The notes below the pieces were generated by a model that was given only the letters and a program-made list of their open reading frames with translations, was not told where the DNA came from and did no database searches. Below, one piece after another: positions 1 to 9,600 of a stretch of DNA of 13,494 bases. Every line of letters begins with the position of its first letter. Position 1 is the stretch's first letter. This stretch comes from Lojkania enalia. Taxonomy: Eukaryota > Ascomycota > Dothideomycetes > Pleosporales. The position numbers and the translations under genes are program-made. The DNA lies in contig ML986635.1 of the NCBI GenBank assembly GCA_010094045.1, positions 203,570-217,063 on the forward strand. Reading direction: 5' to 3'.

Positions 1-984
1 TTAGGCGTAAAGATTAAACTATCTACTACTTATTATAAAGAGACTAATAGATAAATAGAGATTATAAATAAGTATATTAATTAAAGACTGCGCCCTTTTA
101 TATCCTTCTACTAAAATAACTAGAGTTTTCTATTACTTATAATCGATCGAGTATAAGCGACTCTACCCTATATAACTATTAGAATATCCCTGTATTAGAT
201 CTTATACGGATTTAAACTCTATTAGAGTTAGAATTGGAAATATTCTATTAATCCTATTACTGTAACAGACAAATTAAATTATAAGAATACCTTAGCTCTA
301 GTAACTTATATATATACAGCCTAGGAAACCGTAAAGGCTAATATTAAGAAGGCTTAGGATTGTATACAATCTATTATTAACTATTACTAGTAACTAATTA
401 ATTAGTAGATTAGTAATATAGTCTACCTAAATACTAAGAATTTTATAGTCTAGAAACCGAGCTGAAAGTTATCTAATTAATAGGAGGGCCCTTTTAAAGT
501 ACTAGAACAGGTTAAAAACTCGTACTATCTATAGCTACTTCTAGGGTCGAAAATATATAATATTTTCGTACTAAACCTACTATATAAAAACCCCTAAGAC
601 CCTCTACTAGAGTAAGAAGCTCTAAAACCACCCGCTATTACTATTAAGGGGGTAGAAGAGTAGGAGGTTAAAGAAATACTAGCTAGTAAACTATATTATA
701 AGACCCTTAAATACCGTGTAAAATAGGTAGGATATAATCCTAACCCGGTCTAGTATAAAACTTTAAATTTTATAGGTTCGCCTTATAAGCTAAGAGCTTT
801 TTATAATAAGTATCTAAATCAGCTAGGACCTTTAAAAACCCTAACTAAATAGATTAAGGTATATAAGAATAGTATAAAGAATATAGATTACCTAGTAGAC
901 GATAATATATAAGAGTTAAGTAGTAGATTAAAAAACTAAAATATAGGCCTGAAATTACTTCTCTATAGAATTTGGAGGGTCTAA
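1..984 (+). pseudogene. Pol fragment of element A: integrase C-terminal half and chromodomain, RIP-inactivated
   Basis: In life this would be the retrotransposon integrase end, which joins cDNA to the chromosome, with the chromodomain guiding insertion to modified histones. Frame 1 starts with LGVKIKLSTTYY and reads ETN at 40-48, matching the integrase core around its catalytic Glu, which survives as GAG at 58-60. NWSFLLLIIDRVQATLPYI follows, the usual core end. The integrase C-terminus reads GPFKVLEQVKNSY (near 484-522). A chromodomain covers about 661-840, with EVKEILASKLYY, KYRVK and SPYKLRAF. Two conserved chromodomain Trp codons are now TAG (724 and 751). Stops are scattered but there is no frameshift. 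The end is uncertain: the acidic tail at 895-912 suggests the true stop lies between about 910 and 984. Upstream catalytic Asp residues are outside the window. Confidence 0.88.
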
Positions 985-1006
985 TAGCAGGCTATTAGAT
1001 ACCTCC
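974..1006. repeat. Quasi-palindrome at the end of element A pol
   Basis: TCTAATAGC (980-988), a two-base spacer, and GCTATTAGA (991-999) form a perfect 9-bp inverted repeat. GGAGG (974-978) and CCTCC (1002-1006) extend it after small bulges. The purine run at 974-979 could also be a remnant of a polypurine tract. It could be an RNA hairpin at the end of the coding region or a chance product of AT-rich sequence, but GC-containing arms make chance less likely. Confidence 0.5.
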
Positions 1007-1078
1007 CTAATCCTCTTCTCTTCTACTCTCCTTCCTCTTCTTTCCCTCCAAACTCCCCCTAAACCTCTTCTACCTTAT
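1002..1078 (+). other. Polypyrimidine tract downstream of element A pol
   Basis: About 75 bases are almost entirely C and T on the plus strand, with many CCTC and CTTC steps and very few purines. CpT and CpC are poor RIP substrates, so such a tract would survive RIP better than its surroundings. In the pol frame it reads as a Ser/Pro/Leu-rich linker, like the linker after the chromodomain of element C near 10234-10310, so the Pol protein of element A may once have continued through it. Confidence 0.5.
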
Positions 1079-1080
1079 TT

Positions 1081-2003
1081 TTAGCCGCCCGAGAGTACTG
1101 TAATATTAGTTTAAAGGTTAGATACTAGAGCTTTTAGGGTTAAAACCCGATAGAGCAATTTAGTACTCTAGTAGAATAAAGCTACCTAGATATTAGCTAT
1201 AGGAAGGCTATCTTTCTAACTCTTTATAACCTAGACTATAAGTACTAGGCTATAAGTAGACTCTAAAACAGTCTTAAAGGCTACTTTTTTATCCTTCTTA
1301 TCCTCTACATATCAGGCTGCTACTTATAGTTTAAGATAGCCCCAGAGGACTAGAAACTCCTCCTTATAATAGAAAGGAATCTATAAATACGTTAGTAGTA
1401 AGTACTCTACTAATATTAGATACGATTCGTACAGGGTTATACTTTTTATTTTACAAGGTATAATACTCGCATTTTTTTAATCTTAGAAATTAAAAGATAA
1501 ATATTATATACTACCTATAGGCGAGCGCGCGTGTAGCCCGAAGGTAGATAATTTAAAAAGCCTCTAAAAAGGCTCTAGAAAGTAGGTAGAATAGTATATT
1601 AATTAATTTTTTCTAAGAGGCGTTAGTAATACTTTAATAATTAACGGTTTTAGGAACGCGTAATAATACGTATAGAGTAGAAGTTATTATTTAGTTAAGA
1701 AAGCTTAGTTAATAATAACCTAGTAATATACTAAGGCTAGTAAATACTTATTACTATACGCGACGAAATTGTAATATTAATAAACTATTATAATAGTAGT
1801 TACCAGCTAATATATAGGTTAATTATACTTACCGTAAAAAAACCTTACTTAATATTATATTAATAAATATATCTCTATAAGCAACCGCGCATATTAGCTC
1901 TTACTAGTAAATATCTTCTTAAAGAAATTTCTTTATACTAGAACCTATCTATAATAGCCCCGATTCCCTCTCGAACCAGCGTAGATAGGAACTATCAGCC
2001 TAT
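1081..2003. other. No recognisable gene; uncertain part of element A
   Basis: Nothing here matches a family I recognise. Frame 1, the pol frame of element A, can be read with few stops from 1081 to about 1260, so a C-terminal extension of Pol is possible but unsupported by any motif. A small GC island (1521-1540, rich in CGCG) sits inside a short inverted repeat (CTACCT 1511-1516, AGGTAG 1542-1547). Near-repeated 11-mers occur around 1555-1580. The rest is AT-rich. No tRNA, tandem array or second LTR copy is visible. Confidence 0.4.
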
Positions 2004-2014
2004 AAGGAGGGGGG
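2004..2014 (+). other. Putative polypurine tract
   Basis: AAGGAGGGGGG lies directly before a TAGTATAATAATAC start that could be a RIP-altered LTR start (TG to TA). Gypsy-type elements prime plus-strand DNA at such a purine run just upstream of the 3' LTR. This would make the following LTR the 3' LTR of element A, although gag of element B follows it. Confidence 0.5.
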
Positions 2015-2043
2015 TAGTATAATAATACAAAGAAATCGTTCTA

Positions 2044-2082
2044 CGAAAAGCTTTATATACAACCTTATCCTAAAGCTTTTCG
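2044..2082. repeat. Perfect 12-bp stem hairpin in the probable LTR
   Basis: CGAAAAGCTTTA (2044-2055) and TAAAGCTTTTCG (2071-2082) are exact reverse complements around a 15-base loop. It is a strong inverted repeat for RIP-damaged DNA, because independent mutation of the two arms would normally break it. A role in transcription or RNA structure of the LTR is possible but not shown. Confidence 0.6.
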
Positions 2083-2120
2083 CTTATCTTATCCTACCCC
2101 CGGTTCTACCCCTTTTCCCT

Positions 2121-2130
2121 TCTATATATA
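2121..2130 (+). promoter_or_regulatory. TATA-like box in the probable LTR
   Basis: TCTATATATA follows a C/T-rich stretch about 100 bases into the proposed LTR, the usual layout of an LTR promoter driving the genomic RNA. TATA-like strings are common in RIP-affected DNA, so this is weak evidence alone. Confidence 0.3.
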
Positions 2131-2521
2131 GTTGTATACTCCCTCATAAGTAGCTTAGTAGTTCTTCTATATCCTTTTATATAAGGCCTATAAGTGTTAA
2201 TAGAATTCTTAGGTCTCTAATCCCCTACGTACTCCTATATACCTCTAAGTAGATTCGTACTATATTCGGACCTATTATCTTACCTATACCGTTATAGTCC
2301 CGTTCCTACGATACTATAATAGTAGTTACTCTTATATAATCCTATACCTATCTAGACTAAAGTAAGTAAATAATATATATTTTACTACCGTATACTTTTT
2401 CTTTTCTTTCTCTAGCTTTAATAATAATAGATTCTTATTATATCTAATCCTATTATATCCTTAGATCTTCTTAATTTATTAAAGCTTATACTATACTAGA
2501 TTCTATTTTAACTATTAAGTA

Positions 2522-3780
2522 AATCTGCTACCGTACGAAATTATAGACTAAAATAGACTAGTAGAATAAGGATTTAATATAGTAACTATATAGAGATAGT
2601 TCGCTAAAATAGCAGCTAGGCTGGAATACCTAGAGAAAGAAAAGTAGTAATAGTAACTTAAAAGAATAAGCCTTTATTAGAAGCTTAAGGAGTAACTAAA
2701 TAAGTATTTAGCTCCTAAGAGGAGTATCTTACTAACTATACTATTAATAACTACTAAGCTTATTTATATAAAGGCTATATTTAATAAGCTAGATAAGTTC
2801 TAAGAAGATTATAAAGCGTACCCTATTTAGAAAAGTAGTATAAAGATTAAGATCTGTATTAATAGTTTATCTATAGATTTAATAGATATAATAGTAGCAG
2901 CCTATATAATATTATTTTATAAGAGCGATACTAGAATATACCTTTAGTTATACGAAAAATATATTACTATAGGTATTCTTACCTATAATAAATTCTAGAT
3001 AATTATAGATATATAATATAATAACCCCTACTATTAGAAATAAGTTAGAATCGAGTTTAAAAACTTAAGATAAAGTAATAAAACCTTTATTAAGTTTCTA
3101 GTTAAGTACAATTATCTCTTTATAAAAGCGTTATATAACTCTTATCTAGACTAAGTTAAGATATAAGATCTAGAAGAGAAGATTTATCCTAAGCTCTGCT
3201 AATTAATAATTAGTAGTGTTAGTAAGAAAAATCTTATATTATATATAACTTTCGTATAGAAACTTTATATTCTTAATAACCGTTTTAAAGTAGTTAAACT
3301 TAATAGTACTTTTATATAGTTCTTTAGTAGGGGGAAGACTAGTTAGATAAGGGATAACTAGAGATAATTATTTATACTACTTCTATAACTATAACTATTA
3401 GCTACTATTAATAATATTATAGACTAGATATTAATAGCTAATTACGGACTTATATAGCGTCTAAATATAAGACTTTAGCTATTAGAGAAGATAAGAAATA
3501 TTACCGAGAAAGAGTTAAAGGTTTAAAAATAATAGAATATTTATTTTACTTATAGAAATAGGGGTTATTTTATTTAAAGCTACTACTATACTCTACCTAA
3601 AAGTAGTATATAGTTTAATTAGGCTTATATAATACTACTAGAACCTATTTAGTATAATAAGAAATATAGAGATATAGCCTAAGCTAATAGAATAAGAAAA
3701 GTATTACTCTAAATAGAAGTCAGCGCTTAAAACTATAAAAAAGGTAGATAAATAAGTAAGTACTAGATAAATTTAATTAA
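2522..3780 (+). pseudogene. gag: gag of element B with a CCHC zinc knuckle turned to Tyr, RIP-inactivated
   Basis: This would have encoded the capsid and nucleocapsid protein that packages element RNA. Frame 2 is readable throughout, with stops only where Gln or Trp is plausible. It contains a charged, Gln-rich N-terminal segment (ARLEYLEKEK, about 2612-2641, then several TAG/TAA probably from CAG/CAA), a capsid-like helical region (about 2800-3300, including EFKNLR and FIKFLVKYNYLF), and a nucleocapsid knuckle at 3542-3583. The knuckle keeps exact CX2CX4HX4C spacing but reads YFTYRNRGYFIQSY, so all three Cys and the His are Tyr. The start is not identifiable because ATG is probably now ATA, and 2522 is only the first convincing codon. 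The end is approximate because the protease takes over in the -1 frame. Confidence 0.75.
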
Positions 3781-4011
3781 TTTTAGATAACTAGTATTCT
3801 ATTTATAGCTCCTATACTACTTAATAATACCTTTAACCTTCTTACTTTAATAGATAATAGCTATAACTTATATATAATAGTCGAGAAAAGGATTATATAA
3901 AAGGCTGGACTAGAATACCTCCGCCTTTTAATACTATTAATAGCCTTATTATTTAGCAATTTTTTAGCTAGAATTATTAAAAAGGTAGCTATTATTAACT
4001 TATTAGATAAT
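3781..4011 (+). pseudogene. pol: Protease start of element B pol, active site mutated and cut by element C
   Basis: This would be the aspartic protease that processes the element's polyprotein. Frame 1 reads LLTLIDNSYNLYIIVEKRI at about 3838-3894, corresponding to the hydrophobic-hydrophobic-Asp-Ser-Gly active-site context. The Asp is kept (GAT 3853-3855), but Ser-Gly is Asn-Ser, each explained by one G-to-A change. The frame is -1 relative to gag, as expected for a Gag-Pol frameshift, but I see no canonical slippery heptamer in the right phase; the run of six A at 3737-3742 is the nearest candidate. The reading breaks off at 4011, 53 codons after the active site, where element C begins. Confidence 0.65.
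4007..4011 (+). repeat. Left target-site duplication of element C (ATAAT)
   Basis: ATAAT directly precedes the TG that starts the 5' LTR and is repeated exactly at 11488-11492 directly after the CA that ends the 3' LTR. Five bases is the normal duplication length for Ty3/Gypsy integrases. It fixes both element ends. Confidence 0.93.
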
Positions 4012-4551
4012 TGTTATAAACACAGAACGCTAAGAAGTACTACCTCTATAGCTAGGGCTTAATCTAATATTAGCTACTATAGAGGTTAACTCGGACGAGG
4101 ACTGATAGGGCATTAACAGGCGGCAGTATATTAAAGACCAGTCATCGAACAGTAAGTAGTAGAACTATAAGAACTAGGGAGATAATTAGTTAGATAATAA
4201 AGTATAGTATAACCTATGTATATAACTATAGCAGAAGTATTAGGTATAGTAAGGTAGACCTGATAGATCTAACGGACCTAATAAGCTAGGCTTAGTAGTC
4301 TTAGACTTAACTATATAAAATAGGAGATCTTCTTACTTAGATTAAATCTTTTATAGTTATTCTCGTAGATTTATCTTATTACTTAATTAGACTTCTAAAT
4401 ATACTTATTACATTCGAAGAACCGGCGAACCTAATACTCTCTTTTTACTAAAGCTACTACTTCTAACTAACCTAATATAAATAAGACCCTATTACATATA
4501 CGACTATAACAGCGGTTATTATATATACTAGTAGACTCTAGGTTAGTAATA
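4012..4551 (+). repeat. 5' LTR of element C
   Basis: It starts TGTTATAAAC and ends GTTAGTAATA, and aligns without a gap to 10948-11487. The start keeps the canonical TG, while the end has TA where the 3' LTR keeps CA. My hand count gives about 59 differences over 540 positions, all C/T or A/G. A TATA-like GTATATAAC at 4218-4226 is a possible promoter. RIP is the simplest explanation of a pure-transition pattern, so LTR divergence cannot be used to date the insertion. Confidence 0.95.
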
Positions 4552-4569
4552 TAATAACTACCTAATATT
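4552..4569 (+). other. Primer-binding region of element C (degenerate)
   Basis: The bases right after the 5' LTR (TAATAACTACCTAATATT) occupy the place of the tRNA primer-binding site. A start in TGG, complementary to the tRNA CCA end, would become TAA or TAG through G-to-A changes, which fits the TAA seen. The primer tRNA cannot be named from this. Confidence 0.4.
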
Positions 4570-4592
4570 GAGAGAATAAGAACTATCTAAAG

Positions 4593-6638
4593 ATATCTAC
4601 TATATCGTAAAGTTAAGTTATAATAACCTAAAGGCTGCAAGCCCTAGAAAAAGCTATAGTATAGAAAGTATAGAAATAAGAGACCCGTATTATATAGATA
4701 TAATATAAGCTAGCCGCAGCTAGAGCTAACCTAGCTAAAGCTAAATAACAAGTATAAGCTAAGATAGCTTTACTAAGAAAGTTTAATAGTAAGAAAGAAT
4801 ATATTAACCCTTTTCTTACGTTAATAGAACTATACTTTAGATTTAATAGTACAACCTTTTTCCTAGATAAGGATAAGATCTTAGCTGTAATAATAAATAT
4901 AGAAGAGATACTGCTAGTATAAGCCGAACTATTTATAGTAGATTAGCTAGAGAATAGAGGTAATATAAAGAAGACTAGAGAATCTACAGACGAACTCTTT
5001 AAGAGCTGGAAAGAATTTAAGAATAAGGTCTGAAATGTCTTCGGAGAAGTAGATATAGAATAGGAAGTATAAAGGAAGCTACTAAAGCTAACCTAGACTA
5101 AGAGGGTAACAGATTATACTATAGAATTCTAGAGACTTAGCGCTAGACTAGGATAGGATAATAGTATATTAGTAAGAATCTTCTATAAAGGTCTTAAGGA
5201 CAAGGTTAAGGATAACCTAGCTAGAGAAGAAAGGCTAACAGAACTATTAGAAATAATCGAATTAGTGGTCAGGATTAACAACTGTTAGCATAAGTAGAAG
5301 ATAGAGAAAAGATCTTAGCCGTAAACATTCGTGCTAGTAAGAAAAGAAAGTAAGACGGTACTATAGGACGGTAATCTAATAGTCCTTAGAAAAGTCGAAA
5401 AGGACAAGGGAAAAAACTACTAACAATTAAGGATAAGCAATTTTAAGAAAGAAAGGCTTAAGAAGAGAATATGCCTTCTATATAGATAGAAAGGGTACTA
5501 TATAAAAGAATATCTAAGTAAGAAGAAGGAAGTCTAGATAATAACTGTACAACCTGCTAATAGATACTAACAACTAATAAAATACTAGATATATTATACA
5601 GATAATAGATATATAATATACTATTTAGTAAAAGAAGGAAGTAATTATTAGCTACAGCTAAAAAGGGCAGCAGTAGTTATTAGATATATAAAATATCTAC
5701 TAGGAGTACTAAGACTTAATAGTATAACAATCCTTAAGCAGTTAAAGTAAAAGAAGTATTAGATTTATAATAAAACGTACTAGGTAAAGTTATACCCCTA
5801 AGAATACTAAAACGTCCCGTTCGAAAAAGCAACATTCTAAGATAGCTAAAACATACTAGAAGCTGTAGTAAAATTAGTAGGAAAGGTTATAAACGAAGAA
5901 ATATTCGAGTATATATAAGAGATATATTAAGGCTACCCTATAAAGCTAGCGAAAGGTAAGAAAGGGAAATATATACTACCCTATAAGAACAGCTGCGAAA
6001 AAGATTAGGCTAGCTATTATTAGGATAATTGCTAGACGTATAAGAGTATTAAAATAAAGCTAAGAGTATAGCCGAGAATAGATATATAATTATTACTAAA
6101 AATCTTACTATCTTAAGATAAAATAGAAGATTACGTGGAAAACGGGTACTATTAGATTTACAGAAGTCTAATTCACCTTAAAATAGAGTATCTATACCGG
6201 TTTAGTAAAATCGTCGTAGAAGTTAAAGAGCTGAAGAAAGTAGTCTTAGAAGTAAGAGAGATATAAGGGGACGTTAGAAGACGACTTAATATTATAGCTT
6301 GTAAGATAACGGGAGTAAGTATACCTAAGGAGGAGGAACGTTCTAAAAATAATATATATTTAGAGGAATATAAAGCGCTAAGCTAGAAATAATATATAGT
6401 TAGATACTAGTACTACTAAGATATATATAAGGTACTTAAATAGTAAAGATTAGATAAAGACCACTAACTAATCGAATAGTAATAGTATTTTTTAGAATAG
6501 AAGTATAAGATATATAATAAGTAAGTAAAGGCCGCTCACGCCTAAAAACTATAGATAAGGTGTAGTATAGATAGATATCTACTATATAGAGGAGAAAAGA
6601 AGAAAGTAGGATTCTTCCCACCTTAGTTAAAAAACTAA
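4593..6638 (+). pseudogene. gag: gag of element C: capsid, zinc knuckle and long C-terminal extension, RIP-inactivated
   Basis: This was the structural protein forming the particle and binding element RNA. Frame 3 stays readable for about 680 codons, long for a Gypsy Gag. A retrotransposon Gag domain spans about 4960-5280, with FGEVDIEQEVQRKLLKL (in which TAG/TAA are read as Gln), FYKGLKDKVKDNLAREERL and LLEIIELV. A nucleocapsid knuckle at 5472-5513 keeps CX2CX4HX4C spacing, with the first Cys intact (TGC 5472) and the rest Tyr. An extension of about 370 codons follows, with a second Cys/His-like cluster near 5994-6044 (Cys at 5994 and 6030, Tyr at 6015, 6018 and 6039). The frame ends at TAA 6636-6638 immediately after a slippery heptamer. 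The start is not certain: ATA at 4593 or 4602 may be a former ATG. Confidence 0.85.
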
Positions 6639-6686
6639 GCAGCCCCTAAGGTAATAGCTATACTAAGAAACCGGGTAGGAAAGCTG
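6629..6686 (+). promoter_or_regulatory. Putative -1 ribosomal frameshift signal between gag and pol of element C
   Basis: A-AAA-AAC at 6629-6635 is the canonical X-XXY-YYZ heptamer and is in phase with the gag frame (codons TTA AAA AAC). Its next gag-frame codon is TAA. Slipping back one base enters frame 2, which is the pol frame. Four bases downstream, CAGC (6640-6643) and CCTA (6645-6648) can pair with GCTG (6683-6686) and TAGG (6676-6679), giving a bulged stem. RIP may have altered both stop and stem, so the stem is weaker evidence than the heptamer. Confidence 0.65.
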
Positions 6687-9600
6687 TTAGAAGGGTTACT
6701 AGTATAGTACCTTTATATATAGTACTCTGAGTAGAGTTTAACGAGAGGAAGCTTAGAGTACTACTTAATAGTAGAACTTTAGATACGTTTATATCAGCGT
6801 AATAGATTCACAAGAATAATATAGAGTAGAGGGAAAAAGTAGTACCTTATACGATATACCTAGCAGATAATAAGCTAATAGACTATAGTAGAGGAGTTGT
6901 ACTAATAGAAACTAAGAAGCAAGCGCTTAATATTATAGGATATACCGATATAAAGAGTATTAATATTATAAACCTAGGAAAATTTAATATATTACTAGGT
7001 ATAGACTAGCTAGCTAAATATAATCTTAGAGTAGATTAGTAGTAAGGGATAGTTTATAGGCTATAGAGCCGATCTAAGACGGAACGGGTAGTAGAATAGT
7101 ATAAGGTAAAGCGTCCTTCAGGTCTATAGTTAATATAGAGAGTATTAGCAGCTATAATAGCGAGATATCTTAAGAAGATAAAATAGATACTAGGTATCGT
7201 TATAGTTCGAAAAGTATATAAGAAACTATAGGATAATAGTATATTCTAAAAAATCTAAGAGGATTATAGCGAATTTATAGGGCTATATAAAGAGGTAGAG
7301 AATAGAGGGTTACTTAAGTATAAAGAATACGACTATAAAATTATTATTAAGGATAAAAAGAAGCTAAAACCTAGTCTAATATACAACTTAAACTAAGAAT
7401 AAAGAGAAGAACTTAGGAAGTATATCTAAAAGAATTTGGTAAGGGGGTATATACGACTAAGCTAGAGTAAAATAGTATTACTAATATTATTCGTACCTAA
7501 GAAAAACGGTAAACTAAGGTTATATATAGACTATAGACAGCTAAATAATATAACTAAAAAAAATAGATACCTATTACCTAGAATAATAGAACTTATAAGT
7601 CGGTTATAAGGAGCTAAGTAGTTTATAAAGTTTAATATAAGAGAAGGATACTATTAAATTCGGATAAAGGAGGGCTATAAATAGAAAACGGTATTTAAAA
7701 TAAGAGAAGGTCTCTTTAAATATCTAGTAATATTATTTAAACTTATAAATATACTAGCAACCTTCTAAGTAGTTATAAATAACGTATTAAGGGAATACTT
7801 AGATATATTTATAATAGCGTACCTAGATAATATTCTAGTCTATATAAATAGATTGCTAAGAGAGCATAAAGAACACGTTAGAAAAGTACTAGAGAAACTG
7901 TAGAAGTATAAGTTACTTATAACTCTAGAGAAATGCAAGTTTTATAAAATAGGAATAGAATTCCTAGGGTTCTAGATATCTAGAAATAGTATTAAGATAG
8001 AATAAGAAAAGGTTAAAGTAATACTAGAATAGCTAGTATTTACCTTAGTTAAATAAGTCTAATCTTTCCTAAGCTTCGCGAATTTCTACAGGAAATTTAT
8101 AAGCGGGTACTCTAGAGTAATAGTACTCTTAATAGAGATTACTAAGAAAGAAAAGAGGTTTGAGTAGTAAGAAGCGTAGTAAAAAGCCTTCGAGGAACTA
8201 AAAGCTTGCTTTACCTCAGCATTAATACTAAGGATGCTAGACCTGGAGAAGTAATTCCGAGTGGAAACTGATACTTTAGATAAAGTAATAGGCGCTTGCT
8301 TGAGTTAGTAAGACGAAGACAGAAAGTAGAGGCTATAAGCCTACTTTTTAAGGAAAATAAAACTGGAAGAACTTAACTATAATATATATAACAAGAAACT
8401 GTTGGTAATAGTTAAAGTGTTAAGAGAATAGCGAGTATATCTAGTAAGAACTAAATACCTATTCGAAGTCTAAATAGATTATAAGAACCTTATATACTTT
8501 ACAATAATAAAAGAACTTATAGAAAGATAAATACGGTAGGTAGAATAGTTAGTAGACTACAACTTTAAAATAACGTACTAGAAAGGGTTAGAAAATATAG
8601 CTACAGACGTACTAAGTTATAGAGCCAACTATATAACTAAAGAAAAGTATAAAAGAGATACAATCTTAAGATAGAAATTAGATAGATCCTTTATATATAA
8701 CCACCTACGAGTCGCCTAAGTTATAAAACTAACCACACTAGAATAAAACTAGTAATAGAAGCTAAGAGATATATAAGTAGTAGAGTAATATCTAATAAGT
8801 AGTAATAAAGTAAAAGCAATTAAAAACGCAACTTAAAAACAACTATATATATACCTATATATATAAAAGCAGATAATAAAAGAATTATACGAATTACTAG
8901 AATAGAGATACCTAGGAGTAGCAGAAATAGAGCGAAGGCTAAGGAAGAGCTTTACCCTTACTAACGTAAGAAAGGAAGTATAAGATATACTAAACAAGTA
9001 TTTAGAATGCGGAAAGAATAAGGCTACGAGGTATAGGCCTTATAGATTCTTATAGCTGTTAAAAGTACCTAAAGAACTATAAGAATAGATTATAATCAAC
9101 TTCGTAACTAAGTTACTAGAGTTAGTAGAACTAGGGTTAAGAAGAAGATACGATATAATTATAAATATAGTAGATTAATTAACGAAATATATATACTTTA
9201 GACTAGTATTAGAAATTATAATAGCGCCCGAACTAGTATATAAACTGTTATATATAATATTCGCGGAGTATAGAGTCCTAAAGTATATTATCTTAGATAG
9301 AGATAAGTTATTTACATCTAAGTACTAGTAAGGATAGATAGAAAAGATAGAAATCTAATAATAGATATTAACCAGCTTTTACCTATAGATAGATAGTTAG
9401 ATAGAATAAGTTAACTAGAGCCTAGAAACGTACCTAAGGATATATATTAATAAATAATAAGATAATTAGGTTGAATTATTACCTATAATATAGATAGCCT
9501 ATAATAGAATAATCTAAAGTATAATAGAGACTATATCTTTTAAAGCTAACTATAGATGGAAAGTTGTTATATATTAGAAACAGAATAAGAAAGAGTCTCT

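Larger units (their letters stand above)
1..2014 (+). mobile_element. Element A: 3' part of a Ty3/Gypsy chromovirus (left end outside window)
   Basis: The segment begins inside an integrase and contains the integrase C-terminus, a chromodomain, a pyrimidine-rich stretch, about 0.9 kb without a clear gene, and a purine tract at 2004-2014 that could prime plus-strand synthesis next to an LTR. The 5' end lies left of the window. Whether all of 985-2003 belongs to this element is not certain. The chromodomain places it among the chromoviruses. It differs in integrase and chromodomain sequence from element C at 4012-11487. Confidence 0.65.
2015..2340 (+). repeat. Probable LTR between element A and gag of element B (right end approximate)
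   Basis: The start is set by the purine run ending at 2014 and a TA that could descend from a canonical TG. The segment has a TATA-like run at 2121-2130, a 12-bp-stem hairpin at 2044-2082, no coding potential, and it precedes a gag frame by a normal leader length. No second copy lies in the window, so its ends cannot be fixed by alignment. The right end near 2340 is a guess. Confidence 0.4.
2015..4011 (+). mobile_element. Element B: 5' part of a second Gypsy-type retrotransposon, interrupted by element C
   Basis: Element B contributes the probable LTR, a gag pseudogene in frame 2 and the beginning of a retroviral-type protease in frame 1. It stops at 4011, where element C is inserted with a perfect ATAAT duplication. 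The other half should resume at 11493, but the short stretch there (to 11651) shows no clear protease or RT motif and a DNA transposon follows. Reverse transcriptase and integrase of this copy are therefore not seen in the window. Confidence 0.65.

Noticed and set aside
1090..1260. Low-stop stretch in frame 1 after element A pol as a separate gene
   Set aside because: With TAG/TAA read as Gln or Trp many stretches look open in RIP DNA, and no motif supports a protein here. Mentioned only as a possible Pol extension.
1521..1540. GC-rich CGCG island as a possible regulatory site or gene start
   Set aside because: CpG is a poorer RIP target than CpA, so short CpG clusters survive by default. 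No gene or promoter follows it.
6436..6621. 61-codon reverse-strand open frame starting with ATG
   Set aside because: It lies antisense inside the Gag extension of element C, has no ribosome-binding or family features, and its Leu/Ile/Tyr-rich content is what the complement of TAG/TAT-rich RIP DNA gives. It is a shadow.
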